A stretch of DNA of 58,221 nucleotides from Planctomycetaceae bacterium (GCA_021298315.1 JAJTFC010000008.1:1-58221); one strand, 5' to 3'; shown: positions 17,475 to 27,903, counted from the first letter of the stretch. Notes: generated by a model from the letters alone, not told the origin. Translations and numbers: made by a program.

Positions 17475-18581
17475 ATGGATGGTTTCGTTTATTCTTCTCT
17501 AGGATTTTCTCCTACCACCCCACAGTCCCAGTTTATGAACCAAAGACGCCGACGCACCAGCAATTCCCGTCCTGCTGTCTCGCTTGACCCCCTCTACAGG
17601 GGCGAAGACCATGAGATTTCGAGGAAGCCTAAGGATCTCGTTGAGGCGAGCGAATCGAGTACCAAGCTGGAGTCGGCCTCGAAGACGCTCGACAAGTCGG
17701 CTTGGAACTACCCCCGGGTCGCCGGTAACGCCATCTGGGTCGCCTTGGGCCTCGGGCTTTTAGGGTTGTTTTGGGGCTATGCCCCTACGATTTCGGAATT
17801 GGCTGCGACTTGGGAGCGTGAACCGGATTACTCGCACGGTTGGTTTGTGGTGCCGATCGTTGGCTATTTGCTGTGGAATATGAAGAGTTCGATGCCGCCG
17901 TTGAAGGCAGGTTTGCATTTCGGTGGGCTTGTAATGGTCCTCTTGATTGTCGCTTTGCGGGTATTTGCCGGTTGGGCTTACTTCGATTCTCTCGATGGTT
18001 GGACGATTCCGTTGACGGTGATCGCCTTGGCATGGGTCTTCGGTGGCCGTGGTTTTATGTTTTGGGCTTTGCCTGCATTGGGTTTTTTGTTTTTCATGGT
18101 ACCGCTACCATTTCGCATCGAGAACGAGTTGAGTCGTCCTTTGCAGTGGATCGCCACGAGTGCAAGCACTTTTGTTTTGCAGTTGATGGGGCAACCTGCG
18201 ATTTCTGAGGGTACTACGATTTTGCTCGGTGAGCAGGTCCTGGAGGTCGAGAGAGCGTGTTCAGGACTAAGGATTTTCATCGGTGTTTTCGCTTTGTCCT
18301 ATGTCTATGCGATGTTGACGAGTCGCAATGTTTGGGAAGGGGTAGCAATTGTTGTGTGCGCCATTCCGATCGCTTTGATATCCAACATGACGCGGATTGT
18401 GATCACCGGTTTGTGTTACCAGTGGTTTAGCGGTGAATTGGCCAGGAAATTTTCTCATGACCTCGCTGGTTTTTTCATGATCGGCGTGGCAGCAGCGCTC
18501 TTTGGTTTGTTCGTTTTTTACATCCGTTGGTTGATTCAAGATGCTCAAACATTGGACCAGGTCGCCTTGAGAAGGGCCTAG
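17475..18581 (+). CDS. Exosortase (EpsH/Xrt family membrane transpeptidase)
   Basis: 368 residues. About 80 polar N-terminal residues precede eight or so hydrophobic helices. The family's catalytic residues are visible: C262 in ERACSGLR, R307 in NMTRIVITG and H328 in FSHDLAG. WEREPDYSHGW and MVPLPFRIEN are also family signatures. Exosortases cleave C-terminal sorting signals of exported proteins in the inner membrane, and loci of this kind normally also encode exopolysaccharide production. The product resembles the planctomycete exosortases named XrtU, but the subtype is not certain. No protein with a recognisable sorting signal is encoded in this window, so targets lie elsewhere. ATG 17535 is an alternative start. 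Confidence 0.92.
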   Translation: MDGFVYSSLGFSPTTPQSQFMNQRRRRTSNSRPAVSLDPLYRGEDHEISRKPKDLVEASESSTKLESASKTLDKSAWNYPRVAGNAIWVALGLGLLGLFWGYAPTISELAATWEREPDYSHGWFVVPIVGYLLWNMKSSMPPLKAGLHFGGLVMVLLIVALRVFAGWAYFDSLDGWTIPLTVIALAWVFGGRGFMFWALPALGFLFFMVPLPFRIENELSRPLQWIATSASTFVLQLMGQPAISEGTTILLGEQVLEVERACSGLRIFIGVFALSYVYAMLTSRNVWEGVAIVVCAIPIALISNMTRIVITGLCYQWFSGELARKFSHDLAGFFMIGVAAALFGLFVFYIRWLIQDAQTLDQVALRRA

Positions 18582-18670
18582 GTTTGGATAGGTAGAGTTA
18601 CGGCGATAGACGCTGTGCTCTGGCTCGAGGATAGATTTTTTTGAAAAATGTTCGTATCGGGGGTTTTCGA

Positions 18671-20914
18671 ATGAGTACCAATGCTAAGACGGGTTTTGGA
18701 GGGCAAGGAGGTGTTGTGTCCTCAAGCGGCGGCAAGTCGCTCAATCGAAGCGTTGCTCGAGATTCTGGGAGTCTCGGGCTTCCGAAAATCGATGCGCTGT
18801 TTTTGTTGGGGGTTGCTCGAAAACATTGGAAGTGGATTGTACCGGTCGCATTGCTTTTGTCGGGGATTGGTGCGGCGCTTGTCTTGTCTTTTTTCAAGCC
18901 CGTTTACGAGGCTAAATTCCGCTTGGAGGTCGATCCCTCGAATTACATCGTGTTTGCCGATGTAAGACAAAGTTCACCGGAATTGATTGAACTCCAAAAG
19001 GCGATCTTGTTCAGCAACAGCGTTTTGGAGAAAGTGGTCTCCGACAAGACGGTCGCTTCGGTGCCGATGATATCCCAAGCGAAAGACCCAGTGAACGTGC
19101 TTCGTACGAATGTCAAGGTTGCTGCTTCGGCGGGCAATAGGCTCATGGATGTGCGGTTCCAGGATACCGATCCGAAGACTGCAGCGGCGGTCGTCAACAC
19201 CTTGGTCGATGAGTATTTAAGATCCAGGCGGTCGATCGAACAGATTCGTACATCCAATCAGGAGCGTAACGTGTTGGCTGCGTTGGCTAAGGCCGAGTCT
19301 GAGGTCGAGGGGGCCAAGCAGCGCGTAAGGGATTTGAGCTTGCAGGCTGTCAAGACCGATACGGTGATTGGGGAATCCGAGTCTGGCCGTGTCGATACAT
19401 CCTATTTGGATGATTTACGGATGAAGCGGATGGAGCTCAACAGCCAAATGTCGGTATTGCAGTTGAATCTAGCGGAACTTAAAGCCGCCTACGACAGAGA
19501 CGTCGAGTTGGAAAAAAGCGAGCTGGCCTCAACCAACCGAACGGTTGAGATATCCGACGAAATGCTCGACAAAGATATCGTCGTGATGACTTCCTTTGCT
19601 TTGCTGGAGGATGCGAGGGTAAAGCTCAAGGATTTGGAGCTCAACACCTCCGTCGGTCAGAAGAATCCTGTTTTTGTGAATGTAAAAAGGCGAGTTGATT
19701 TTCTGGAGAAAGAGTATGGTCGGTTACGTGAGTCCCGTAGAAAGGAATTGTCTGAGAGAGGTTCAACGAGCAATCTGGTAGATCGTCGCAAAAGCATCGT
19801 GGAACTAGAAGGGCAAATCGCTGGGATGAGGATAGAGAAGGATGTGATGGAATCGCAAACCAAGGATTACCTAACGTCTCTCAAGCAAGCAAGTGCAACG
19901 GGCGTGGATTTGCAGTTCGCAACAGCCGATCTTGAGGAATGGAATGATATTCGATCGACGGTTCACCAGCGAAGGGTTAAGCTCCAGACGGAGAGGGACG
20001 CCACAGACAGCGTCAGGGAACTCGAGCGAGCAATCCCGCCTCGATTGCCGGTTGAGGAGTTGCCGACGAAGCAGATTTTGATGGCTTCTGCGGCAGGTTT
20101 CGGTATCCCGTTTTTATTGGGATTTCTGATGGAGCTGCGATCCCGGAAAGTGGACGACGCGCACCATTTGGAATCTCGAAGTCGTCTTTCGGTTTTGGGA
20201 GAAATTTCGACGATTCCTGTTGCCGCGACGGGTAAATTGACCAAGAAACGGCGATCGCACGCTCGAGAGTTAAGGCTCTTCGAAGAAAGCGTCGATTCTC
20301 TGAGCACTACGCTGACACTCCGAGAGGATTTGCGCAGTTGCCGTGTGTTTACCATCACAAGTGCCCTTTCTGGAGAAGGCAAAACGAGCGTTTCGTGTCA
20401 GTTGGTGGTAAGTCTGGCGCGTTCGACCGGCAGTAAAGTTCTATTGATTGACGGTGACTTACGCGCTCCTGACGTGCATCACGTCTTCGGACGTCCTATG
20501 ACGGCAGGATTGGTCGGTTACCTCAACGGTACCGACGAGTGGAGGGACTTGGTCGACCGGGACTGGAACGATTCGATTCACTTGCTGACTTCCGGCTATT
20601 TGAAGGGGAGTCCACACCGACTCTTGAGCAACGGGCGATTTGAGAAGCTCATCGAAGAGGCACGTCAGGAATACGACTACATCGTTTTGGATACCCCGCC
20701 TGTTTTGCCCGCGAGTGAAGCCTTGCTATTTGCCAAAGTAGCCGATGCAGTTTTGATGTGTGCCTTGAGAGATAAAAGTCGGATCGAGCAGTTGGTCCAG
20801 GCCTATCAACGTCTTGAGTCTTCTGGGTGCAAGGTTGCCGGCTCGGTTCTTTCTGGAGTTCCAGTTCGGGAGTATGCCAGCTACTACGGTGACTACTACG
20901 CATCGAAGGTTTAG
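18671..20914 (+). CDS. Wzz-type chain-length protein fused to a BY tyrosine kinase
   Basis: 747 residues from ATG 18671; an in-frame TTG at 18641 is less likely. The N-terminal half is a Wzz/polysaccharide co-polymerase domain: a first helix near residues 48-68, a long periplasmic coiled-coil region and a second helix after PTKQILMASAAGFG. The C-terminal half is a bacterial tyrosine kinase with Walker A SGEGKTS (about residue 568), Walker A' LLIDGDLRAPD and Walker B YIVLDTPP. It ends with a tyrosine cluster (YASYYGDYY) that would be autophosphorylated. Such proteins set chain length and control export of exopolysaccharide. It is the single-chain type, whereas many Gram-positive systems split the two parts. 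Confidence 0.92.
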   Translation: MSTNAKTGFGGQGGVVSSSGGKSLNRSVARDSGSLGLPKIDALFLLGVARKHWKWIVPVALLLSGIGAALVLSFFKPVYEAKFRLEVDPSNYIVFADVRQSSPELIELQKAILFSNSVLEKVVSDKTVASVPMISQAKDPVNVLRTNVKVAASAGNRLMDVRFQDTDPKTAAAVVNTLVDEYLRSRRSIEQIRTSNQERNVLAALAKAESEVEGAKQRVRDLSLQAVKTDTVIGESESGRVDTSYLDDLRMKRMELNSQMSVLQLNLAELKAAYDRDVELEKSELASTNRTVEISDEMLDKDIVVMTSFALLEDARVKLKDLELNTSVGQKNPVFVNVKRRVDFLEKEYGRLRESRRKELSERGSTSNLVDRRKSIVELEGQIAGMRIEKDVMESQTKDYLTSLKQASATGVDLQFATADLEEWNDIRSTVHQRRVKLQTERDATDSVRELERAIPPRLPVEELPTKQILMASAAGFGIPFLLGFLMELRSRKVDDAHHLESRSRLSVLGEISTIPVAATGKLTKKRRSHARELRLFEESVDSLSTTLTLREDLRSCRVFTITSALSGEGKTSVSCQLVVSLARSTGSKVLLIDGDLRAPDVHHVFGRPMTAGLVGYLNGTDEWRDLVDRDWNDSIHLLTSGYLKGSPHRLLSNGRFEKLIEEARQEYDYIVLDTPPVLPASEALLFAKVADAVLMCALRDKSRIEQLVQAYQRLESSGCKVAGSVLSGVPVREYASYYGDYYASKV

Positions 20915-20989
20915 AGTGACCGACCTAGATCGTTCGAGGGAGCACCAAGTAGGCTTTGCAATTCTGGAATGAAGAAGTAGAAAAGCGTC

Positions 20990-23900
20990 ATGAAGATCCA
21001 TAAAAGGTCATTGCCTGAGACTCGCAAGCGGCTCAAGTTGAATTGGCCGCTTTTGATTTTTTCCTTATTGATTCTCACGGTGTTGATCCCTGCGGGATAT
21101 TTTTTGCACCGAGCGCAGATGGGGAGAGTGGTTCAAGCGATAAGAACTCGCGCTACTCAACAAGCGGAGGATGGGGAGTGGGGCCAATCGGCCACGACAA
21201 TCCAGTCGTTTCTTCTTATCGAACCGGAGAACCGCGAATACAAGGTCAAACTCGCCGAGGTTTTGGATCGAACTTTGCCGGAACAAGCGGATCTGGGTTC
21301 TGTCGGTCGGCTCAATCAGATTATCGCGGTGCAGTCGGTAGCTTTAGGTGTTTGCGAGGCGGACCCTTCCTTGGCCGACCGAGGAATTGCGATCCGCAAG
21401 AGATTGATCAAGCGGCTAACCCAGATAGGACGTTTCGAAGATGCGATGAATCAAATCGCGGAGTTGGCTGGCCCCTCGAGCGATCCGTTTCTGCTTAAGA
21501 ATTTGGCCTTGTTGAGATATTCGATGGCCCTGGAGAAGCGGACTCATTCCTATTCGGAGTCCAAGCAGAGTGTCATTCCCGAATGGCTTTATTCCGCTGC
21601 GAGTTTGCAGGTTGTGGATCTATTACTCAAGGCTCTGATCGATAATCCTGCTGATATTGAACTCTCGTCTGCGTTTGCCAACGCTTGCATAGGCCAAAAC
21701 GAATTGATCGCTTCGTCGCAGTTATCGGGATTAAGTCCAGGCGATCTTCGCGAGCGAGCAGTTGCAAGTGTAGATAAGATGTTAGCTTCGCAACGAGAAG
21801 TTGTAGAAGCTTGGATTGCTCACTACGAGATTGTCGCGGGATTGGATCCTGTCCGAGCAGAGTCAGATATCCGACAGCTTTTAAGTATGGCACCGAATAA
21901 CTTGGTGGTTTTGAAGAATGCCGGTTTGCACTATCTTGCGCGGGCACAGAATGCCTCCATGGCATCCGAATCGCTTAAGCGCACCGAGTGGCTTTCCTCC
22001 TCGGTTGAGTTTTTTCGCAGGGCAATAGACCAAGGACTCAAGGACGATTACAGGGTTTATTTGGGGCTAGGCGAGGGGCTTGAACTCAGTGGTCAAGTCG
22101 AAGAAGCGATCGATGTATGGGAGAGCGGGGCCAGAGTTAGTAAGCCCCCGACGGCGATTCTTTGGTCGCGATTGGTTCAGGTTTGGAGCGCGAAGAAAAA
22201 CATAGAGCAAATGCACGAAATGCTCAAATCGATGGACGAATCGATTCGAAATGAGTCCAATCAGTTGAGCAAAATGGGCCAGAGCGTATTGAATCGTATT
22301 TCTAAGCAACAGTGGGCAAGTTACTACGCGATCCAAGGCGATTTTCTCGAGGCAGCTAATTATCTCCGTGAAGCAATTCTCAACGATCAAGACCTTGATT
22401 CATACAATCGTTCTGCGATTTATGGTTCTTTAGGGCAATGTTACATCAATTTAGGTCAGCACGACTTGGCTGTCGACGCATATCAAAGTGCATTGGCGTT
22501 GAATCCCAAGGGTGATGCAAATCATCGAGGTCTAAGTCAAGCATTTTTAGGATCGAACCGGTTCAGAGAGGCTGTCGAACAACTTGGTTTGTTAACAGAA
22601 AACACTGCTGAGGATCACGTTCGGATCTGTGAGATTGTATTGGGAATGCAGAAAATTGGGGTGCAGGACGTCAACTATTGGAACGTTTTTGATCGGTCTT
22701 TTAAAGAAGCGGCGTCGTTGATTGCAAGCGATGCGTTTCTTATAGAACGCCCCTGGTTGATGGAGTTGCTCCAACTCGATTCGGCCTTGATTAGAACCAC
22801 GGACATGGATCCTGCGGCACTAAATCAATTAACGCAAACTCGTCTGATCGAGTTGTCGGAAAAATTTCCAGAGACCTTAGACCTGCAGTTGCAAGTCATT
22901 CAACGCCTTGAGAACTTGGGGTTCAGTGAGAAGTCTCGCGAATTGTTGGCGAAAATCGAATCCTCTAAGCCGCAGGATACTTCGCTGTTTCTACTGAAGA
23001 TAGATAGGCTTCTCAAGGATGGAATGCAGGATAGCGCGAAGAAATTGCTCGATGAAAGACTCTCGGCCGATCCAGATAATCAAGCTTTGCAGGCCGCCGC
23101 GATGAGAATCGCAGGTGGAATACTCGGGCGGCAATCGGATATCAATGATGTTGACGCATTGCAAACGAAGAATATCAACGCATTGATCAATGTTGGTCGA
23201 AACGCGGTGAATAGTCGAATCATTGTTCCAGTCGGTTCCGATGAAAATCAAGTTAAGACTGCGTTTAACACTTGGTCTGCCAATGTCCAAGCCTTTGAGA
23301 AGCAACTCAGGGATCGAGAGGGATTGCAAGGTACAGAGTGGCGGTATCTCCGCGCTCGACGGCTTTTGGCAGAGTCTGAATTCTCCGGAAAGACTGAACT
23401 TGAGGAAGTGGAGATTTTGTCAAACTATCTCTCAAGAAATCGCTCAAGTTGGAATTTAAGTTATGTCCTCTCTGGGATGCTCGAGGATGTCAAAGGAAAT
23501 CCTCAGACGGCCGTCCGTGAGTTCACCAGAGCCATTCGACTTGGTGAGGAGTCCATGCAGGTCTACGAACGGCTTGCTGAATTGATGTTTTCGCAGGGTC
23601 AAATGGCCGAACTTGCCTCGCTCCTCGATCGACTAGGGGATCGAAAGAATCAATCACAGAAGCTATCGTCGATTGCCATCGGTTTGTCTGGTAAAGACCA
23701 GCAATCGATGCTCGGACTGGCTAAAGATGGGACTCTTGCAAGACCCAGGGATCCCATGGCATGGGTCTGGCTCGGTCAAGCTACCGAGCTTGCGTCTCGT
23801 TCGTTGTCGGGAGAGTTACGTGAGCAAGAAATACTCAAGTCCAATGAAGCGCTTCGAAACGCTCTGGAACTGGCCTCAGGAAAAAGTATTCCGGTTTATA

Positions 23901-25579
23901 GCGCAGCCTTTGGCCTCTATCTTTCCACGAAGCAACCAGAGAAGGTTGAGGAGCTCCTCGAATCTCTTAAAGGCTCGGATATCGAACCAACGTCCAAGCA
24001 ATTGACTCTTGCGAACATGTATCAAGCGTTGGACCGCATGGATTTGGCCAACAATTCGTTGCTTGAAGCAAGGAAATCGGCGAAAAATCCGACTGAGATA
24101 GACGGCCTGATTGCCCGTCTGTACGTGGCGCAGGGCAAACAGGACGAAGCGATCGGACTATTCAAGGTACTCTACGAATCTGGAACGGACCAAAGCGGTA
24201 CAGCCCGAAGGTCCTACGTGACACTGTTGGCAAATCGCGGTTCCGATGCTGACTGGCAAACGATTGAAAAGGTTTATGAAAATGATAAGTACTCTGGGAA
24301 TCCAGACGATAAAAGGTTAAGAGCAGAACTGTTGGCAAGAAAGGGTAAACCGAAGGACCTTGCCATGGCGCAGTACCTTTTGGAGTCGCTAGTAGAGGAT
24401 CCGAAAAATAGGATGGACCAAGATCGCTTTCGACTGGCGTCCATCTATATTGTCAATGCGAACATGGCACAGTTACAGGATCCGGCGAATCCCCAAGTAC
24501 AGCAACTGCTCTCTCTTGCCGGTAAGCAACTAAATACCTTGACGAGAAATCCACAAGCATCCATCGAATATCTGTACACCTACGGCGACTTTTTATTGAG
24601 TCAGGATCGTATCGTTGAGGCCAATGATATCGCGGATCGACTTGATGTACAGGATGCCGACCACTTCGCTACTGCGTTCCTACGAGCTCGTCTGCAGAAG
24701 GTTTCCGGGAATTCGCAGAGAGCTACGACCCTCATTTTAGCCTGGAAGGATTCACAACTAGGGAAGCTTGGCCAGGGCTCCGATTCGGTTCAAAAGGCCG
24801 AGGTACTGGCCAAGGCTGGAAGTGCCCTTAGCGAACTTGGGGCAGATGTCGAAGCCGAGGACATTCTGAGAGAATCCTTTGAATTAGACGCTACACGGGG
24901 AGCCAACTACGCAAGAAGCTTGGCAAAATCTGAAGACAAAAATGCCAAACAAAGCGCGATTCGGTATCTGCTCGACAAGTTAAAGAAGGAGAAAACGCCC
25001 GAGATCGCTAGATTGCTAGCTGGATTGTTGTCCGTGGGTTCGATCCCTGAAGAACTCGCCGAGCAAGGCGATGAAGCGCTGTCTGCCATCGGTAGCTCGA
25101 ACGAAGACAACGCCGAATTGCTTCTGTCGATTGCCGACATGTGGCTGGCGCAGAAGAAATCAACCAAAGCCATTGATGCATATCGAAAGATCGTCAAGCT
25201 CAAGCCCAACGATGTTGTGGCACTGAATAATTTAGCAATTCTTCTCGGTGAACAACCCGATGGAACGACCGAAGCCCTTTCATTGATCGATCAAGCGATT
25301 AGGATTGCTGGAAAGCAACCCCTGCTTCTGGATTCAAAAGCTGCGATTTTGATGTTGGCCAACAGAGTCGACGAAGCAATCCCTATTCTAGAGATCGCAG
25401 CGTCTGCGACTGAGGATCCACGAGTTCTATTTCACTTGTATCTGGCACTTCGACGCGCATCTCGGGATGAAGAAGCCGATCGCTTGAAGTCGCGAGTAAG
25501 CCCGGTTGCGCTACGAAAGTCGATCCTTACTCCAGATGATCAACTGGAACTCGAACGCTTCGAGCAGCAAACGCCTTGA
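20990..25579 (+). CDS. Very large TPR-repeat membrane protein of the exosortase locus (PrsT-like)
   Basis: 1529 residues. A single hydrophobic helix near residues 20-40 anchors an otherwise soluble protein rich in tetratricopeptide-like helical pairs, for example near GSLGQCYINLGQHDLAVDAY and AYRKIVKLKPNDVVALNNLA. TPR proteins with one N-terminal helix are usual in exosortase/EPS loci (PrsT), where they are thought to scaffold the export machinery. Most residues would lie on the periplasmic side if the helix is a signal anchor, but topology is inferred. It follows the kinase gene by 75 bases and precedes EpsI. It is about twice as long as typical PrsT proteins. Confidence 0.85.
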   Translation: MKIHKRSLPETRKRLKLNWPLLIFSLLILTVLIPAGYFLHRAQMGRVVQAIRTRATQQAEDGEWGQSATTIQSFLLIEPENREYKVKLAEVLDRTLPEQADLGSVGRLNQIIAVQSVALGVCEADPSLADRGIAIRKRLIKRLTQIGRFEDAMNQIAELAGPSSDPFLLKNLALLRYSMALEKRTHSYSESKQSVIPEWLYSAASLQVVDLLLKALIDNPADIELSSAFANACIGQNELIASSQLSGLSPGDLRERAVASVDKMLASQREVVEAWIAHYEIVAGLDPVRAESDIRQLLSMAPNNLVVLKNAGLHYLARAQNASMASESLKRTEWLSSSVEFFRRAIDQGLKDDYRVYLGLGEGLELSGQVEEAIDVWESGARVSKPPTAILWSRLVQVWSAKKNIEQMHEMLKSMDESIRNESNQLSKMGQSVLNRISKQQWASYYAIQGDFLEAANYLREAILNDQDLDSYNRSAIYGSLGQCYINLGQHDLAVDAYQSALALNPKGDANHRGLSQAFLGSNRFREAVEQLGLLTENTAEDHVRICEIVLGMQKIGVQDVNYWNVFDRSFKEAASLIASDAFLIERPWLMELLQLDSALIRTTDMDPAALNQLTQTRLIELSEKFPETLDLQLQVIQRLENLGFSEKSRELLAKIESSKPQDTSLFLLKIDRLLKDGMQDSAKKLLDERLSADPDNQALQAAAMRIAGGILGRQSDINDVDALQTKNINALINVGRNAVNSRIIVPVGSDENQVKTAFNTWSANVQAFEKQLRDREGLQGTEWRYLRARRLLAESEFSGKTELEEVEILSNYLSRNRSSWNLSYVLSGMLEDVKGNPQTAVREFTRAIRLGEESMQVYERLAELMFSQGQMAELASLLDRLGDRKNQSQKLSSIAIGLSGKDQQSMLGLAKDGTLARPRDPMAWVWLGQATELASRSLSGELREQEILKSNEALRNALELASGKSIPVYSAAFGLYLSTKQPEKVEELLESLKGSDIEPTSKQLTLANMYQALDRMDLANNSLLEARKSAKNPTEIDGLIARLYVAQGKQDEAIGLFKVLYESGTDQSGTARRSYVTLLANRGSDADWQTIEKVYENDKYSGNPDDKRLRAELLARKGKPKDLAMAQYLLESLVEDPKNRMDQDRFRLASIYIVNANMAQLQDPANPQVQQLLSLAGKQLNTLTRNPQASIEYLYTYGDFLLSQDRIVEANDIADRLDVQDADHFATAFLRARLQKVSGNSQRATTLILAWKDSQLGKLGQGSDSVQKAEVLAKAGSALSELGADVEAEDILRESFELDATRGANYARSLAKSEDKNAKQSAIRYLLDKLKKEKTPEIARLLAGLLSVGSIPEELAEQGDEALSAIGSSNEDNAELLLSIADMWLAQKKSTKAIDAYRKIVKLKPNDVVALNNLAILLGEQPDGTTEALSLIDQAIRIAGKQPLLLDSKAAILMLANRVDEAIPILEIAASATEDPRVLFHLYLALRRASRDEEADRLKSRVSPVALRKSILTPDDQLELERFEQQTP

Positions 25580-25636
25580 TCGAAGTTCGAATTCACTTCC
25601 GCCCAATTCATACTATATTTTTCAGAAATAAAGCCT

Positions 25637-26413
25637 ATGTCCACGGAATCCACAGGTAGCATTGATCCCACAAACGGAATGGACGCAAGCGATCCGACGG
25701 CTTCAATGCCCAAGGAAATCGACAAACCACGTGTCGAGCAAGTTGGTCAGGACGATAGGGTCGCTCATGGGAAAGAACTCCAAAAATGGTTTATTGGAGT
25801 CGGCACTGCCTTCGCTTTGCTTTTGTTAGGGGGGGCGGCTCACGGTCTGCTCTCAAACCGGTGGGGGATTTCGGAAGATATCTTATTACTCGGTAAGAAA
25901 CTATCGGAAATTCCTACTGAAATCGGTCCCTGGAAATGCACCCAGGATTCGAAATTGGAAGAAAACGTAGAAAAGATGCTTGAGGCTAAAGGGTATATTT
26001 CGAGACTTTACACCCATCAAACAACAGGTGAATCGGTGAGTGTTTTCGTCGTCTTTGGCCCCAAAGGACCCATCGCCGTTCACACTCCAGAAGTCTGCTA
26101 CAGCGCAAGGGCTGTTACTCAAACCTCGGAGCGAACCGCGACTCCGGTTGAGCCTGAATTCAAGGAAGGAAATCTCTGGAAATTGGCGTTCGAAACCAAC
26201 ACCGTCGACAAGCGTAAAATGAACGTTTTCTACGGATGGAGTGAGGGGGGCCCTTGGCAAGCGGCAGCCAACCCACGATTCTGGCGGACGGATTATCTGT
26301 ACAAGATCCAAACATCCTGCCAAGCAGCAGGCAAAAAGGAAGACTCTACCGACGAATTCTTCAAGCTATTTCTTCCAGAATTGCGCAAGCAGATGCGCCA
26401 GGTCGACGGGTGA
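25637..26413 (+). CDS. epsI: EpsI-family exosortase-associated protein (DUF3485)
   Basis: 258 residues. A polar N-terminal tail and one membrane helix (about 50-72) precede the EpsI domain: EIGPWKCTQD, the conserved HTPEVCYSARA with its cysteine, and NVFYGWSEGGPW. In many species this domain is fused to the exosortase; here it is separate, at the end of the locus. Its biochemical role is unknown, but it is needed for exopolysaccharide production in studied relatives. It lies 57 bases after the TPR gene and appears to be the last gene of the cluster, because a promoter-like pair and dprA follow. Confidence 0.88.
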   Translation: MSTESTGSIDPTNGMDASDPTASMPKEIDKPRVEQVGQDDRVAHGKELQKWFIGVGTAFALLLLGGAAHGLLSNRWGISEDILLLGKKLSEIPTEIGPWKCTQDSKLEENVEKMLEAKGYISRLYTHQTTGESVSVFVVFGPKGPIAVHTPEVCYSARAVTQTSERTATPVEPEFKEGNLWKLAFETNTVDKRKMNVFYGWSEGGPWQAAANPRFWRTDYLYKIQTSCQAAGKKEDSTDEFFKLFLPELRKQMRQVDG

Positions 26414-26506
26414 ATGGAGCTTCCCGGAAGACTGTAAGCTGAGGTTCCGCTTCGGAGTAAAGTATCGACAAACCTCTTAAAAGATGACCCGAAAAATCGC
26501 TTCGCA

Positions 26507-26534
26507 TTGACCAAACGTGTCACTGTCCTAATAG
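26507..26534 (+). promoter_or_regulatory. Candidate sigma-70-type promoter for dprA
   Basis: TTGACC at 26507-26512 and TAATAG at 26529-26534 are separated by 16 bases, close to consensus for a vegetative promoter. It lies 73 bases upstream of the preferred dprA start. Seen directly in the sequence; activity is inferred. Confidence 0.5.
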
Positions 26535-26607
26535 AGAATTTCGTCGGAGGCTAGCGAATGCTGCTAACCTGATGAACGAGGAATTCTTCGAAAAGGGAAC
26601 ATCGGTC

Positions 26608-27819
26608 ATGAGCGATCAGGAACATTTTCAATTGCTGCTCGACGATCAAGAGGGCAGTCATTCCGGTGGTTTCGATCCGGAAGGTCTCTCTGAGTCACTT
26701 CTTCGAGTGGCTCTTGAAGATCAGGATGCATTCTTGCAACTCTCCCTGGTCGACGGCGTTGGATATCGGACCATGTGCCGTCTGATCCAACGATTTGGCT
26801 CGGCAACTGCAACGCTTAAAGCGACCTTGGGGCAGATCAGTCAAGTGGAACGCGTCGGTCCAAAGATCGCTTCGTCCATTCGTGATTCGGCGGCAGCTGT
26901 TTATGCGACTGAGGTGCTTAAGATCTGCAAAGATCAGCATATAGATTTGCTTTTTCCCGGCGATCCGCGTATTCCCAGTTTACTTTCTGAGATCGGCAAT
27001 CCCCCCTTAGTGCTGTACCTTCAAGGCGACTTTCGACCTGAAGATGCGCTGTCGGTCGGTATGGTTGGGACCCGTCACGCGACGGCTTACGGCCGCCTTA
27101 TGGCCGAACGCCTGACCCGAGGCCTATGCTCCTACGGATGCACGATCGTAAGCGGTTTGGCACGCGGGATCGATGGCGTGTGCCACCGAACTGCGCTGGA
27201 GTCCACAGGTCGAACCATCGCGGTGCTCGGCAGTAGCTTGACGGAAATCTACCCGCCAGAGCACAAGGATTTGGCGAAGAAAATTCGCAGCCAAGGCGCC
27301 CTGGTCAGCGAAACGCCACCGTTGGCTAAACCCAAACCTGGCGTTTTCCCACAACGGAATCGAATCATCAGCGGACTGAGCCTTGGTGTCGTCGTCGTCG
27401 AGGCTGCCGAACGGTCTGGCTCGCTGATCACCGCTCGCCACGCTGGCGAGCAGGGGAGGGATGTCTTTGCTGTACCCGGCCAAGCCTGCGCGCCGACGGC
27501 CCGCGGATCGAACCGCCTGATCCGCGACGGCGCTCTGCTAGTCCAAGATGCCGAGGATATCCTTGAGCACCTAGGACCTCTTTCGCAAAGTGCCAAACTC
27601 AGCTCTGGCCAAATCGTCCAACAACCTAAAGAACTCGTGTTGAACGAAATCGAGAAAAAGGTTCTCCATGCGATCGATGCTTTGCCAACCGATATCGACC
27701 AGATCGTGCAACGCACCGGCTTGGCCGTCTCGCAGGTGCTAAGCACCTTGAGCGTCCTGGAGCTTAAATCGGCGATCCGACGGACCGGTGGCCGTAGCTA
27801 TGCCCGAAAATGGAGTTAG
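26608..27819 (+). CDS. dprA: DNA-processing protein DprA
   Basis: 403 residues from ATG 26608, which follows AAGGGA at 9 bases; ATG 26572 is an alternative giving 415. DprA loads RecA on incoming single-stranded DNA during transformation. Helix-hairpin-helix-like sequence (SLVDGVGYRTMCRLIQ) leads into the Rossmann-like DprA fold: GMVGTRHATAYGR, VSGLARGIDGVCHRTA, RNRIISGLS and RSGSLITARHAGEQGR. A C-terminal winged-helix segment (DIDQIVQRTGLAVSQVL) is typical. The gene has its own candidate promoter and stands apart from the polysaccharide cluster. A four-codon frame (26558-26572) with GGAGG ahead of it overlaps the alternative start. Confidence 0.95.
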   Translation: MSDQEHFQLLLDDQEGSHSGGFDPEGLSESLLRVALEDQDAFLQLSLVDGVGYRTMCRLIQRFGSATATLKATLGQISQVERVGPKIASSIRDSAAAVYATEVLKICKDQHIDLLFPGDPRIPSLLSEIGNPPLVLYLQGDFRPEDALSVGMVGTRHATAYGRLMAERLTRGLCSYGCTIVSGLARGIDGVCHRTALESTGRTIAVLGSSLTEIYPPEHKDLAKKIRSQGALVSETPPLAKPKPGVFPQRNRIISGLSLGVVVVEAAERSGSLITARHAGEQGRDVFAVPGQACAPTARGSNRLIRDGALLVQDAEDILEHLGPLSQSAKLSSGQIVQQPKELVLNEIEKKVLHAIDALPTDIDQIVQRTGLAVSQVLSTLSVLELKSAIRRTGGRSYARKWS

Positions 27820-27903
27820 GCCGCCTGACCGGTGGGAGAAACAGCCGAAAACCGAAAGACACCGCCGCTTGCGCGTCGGACGGAGCTATTGAGGACAATA
27901 GCT

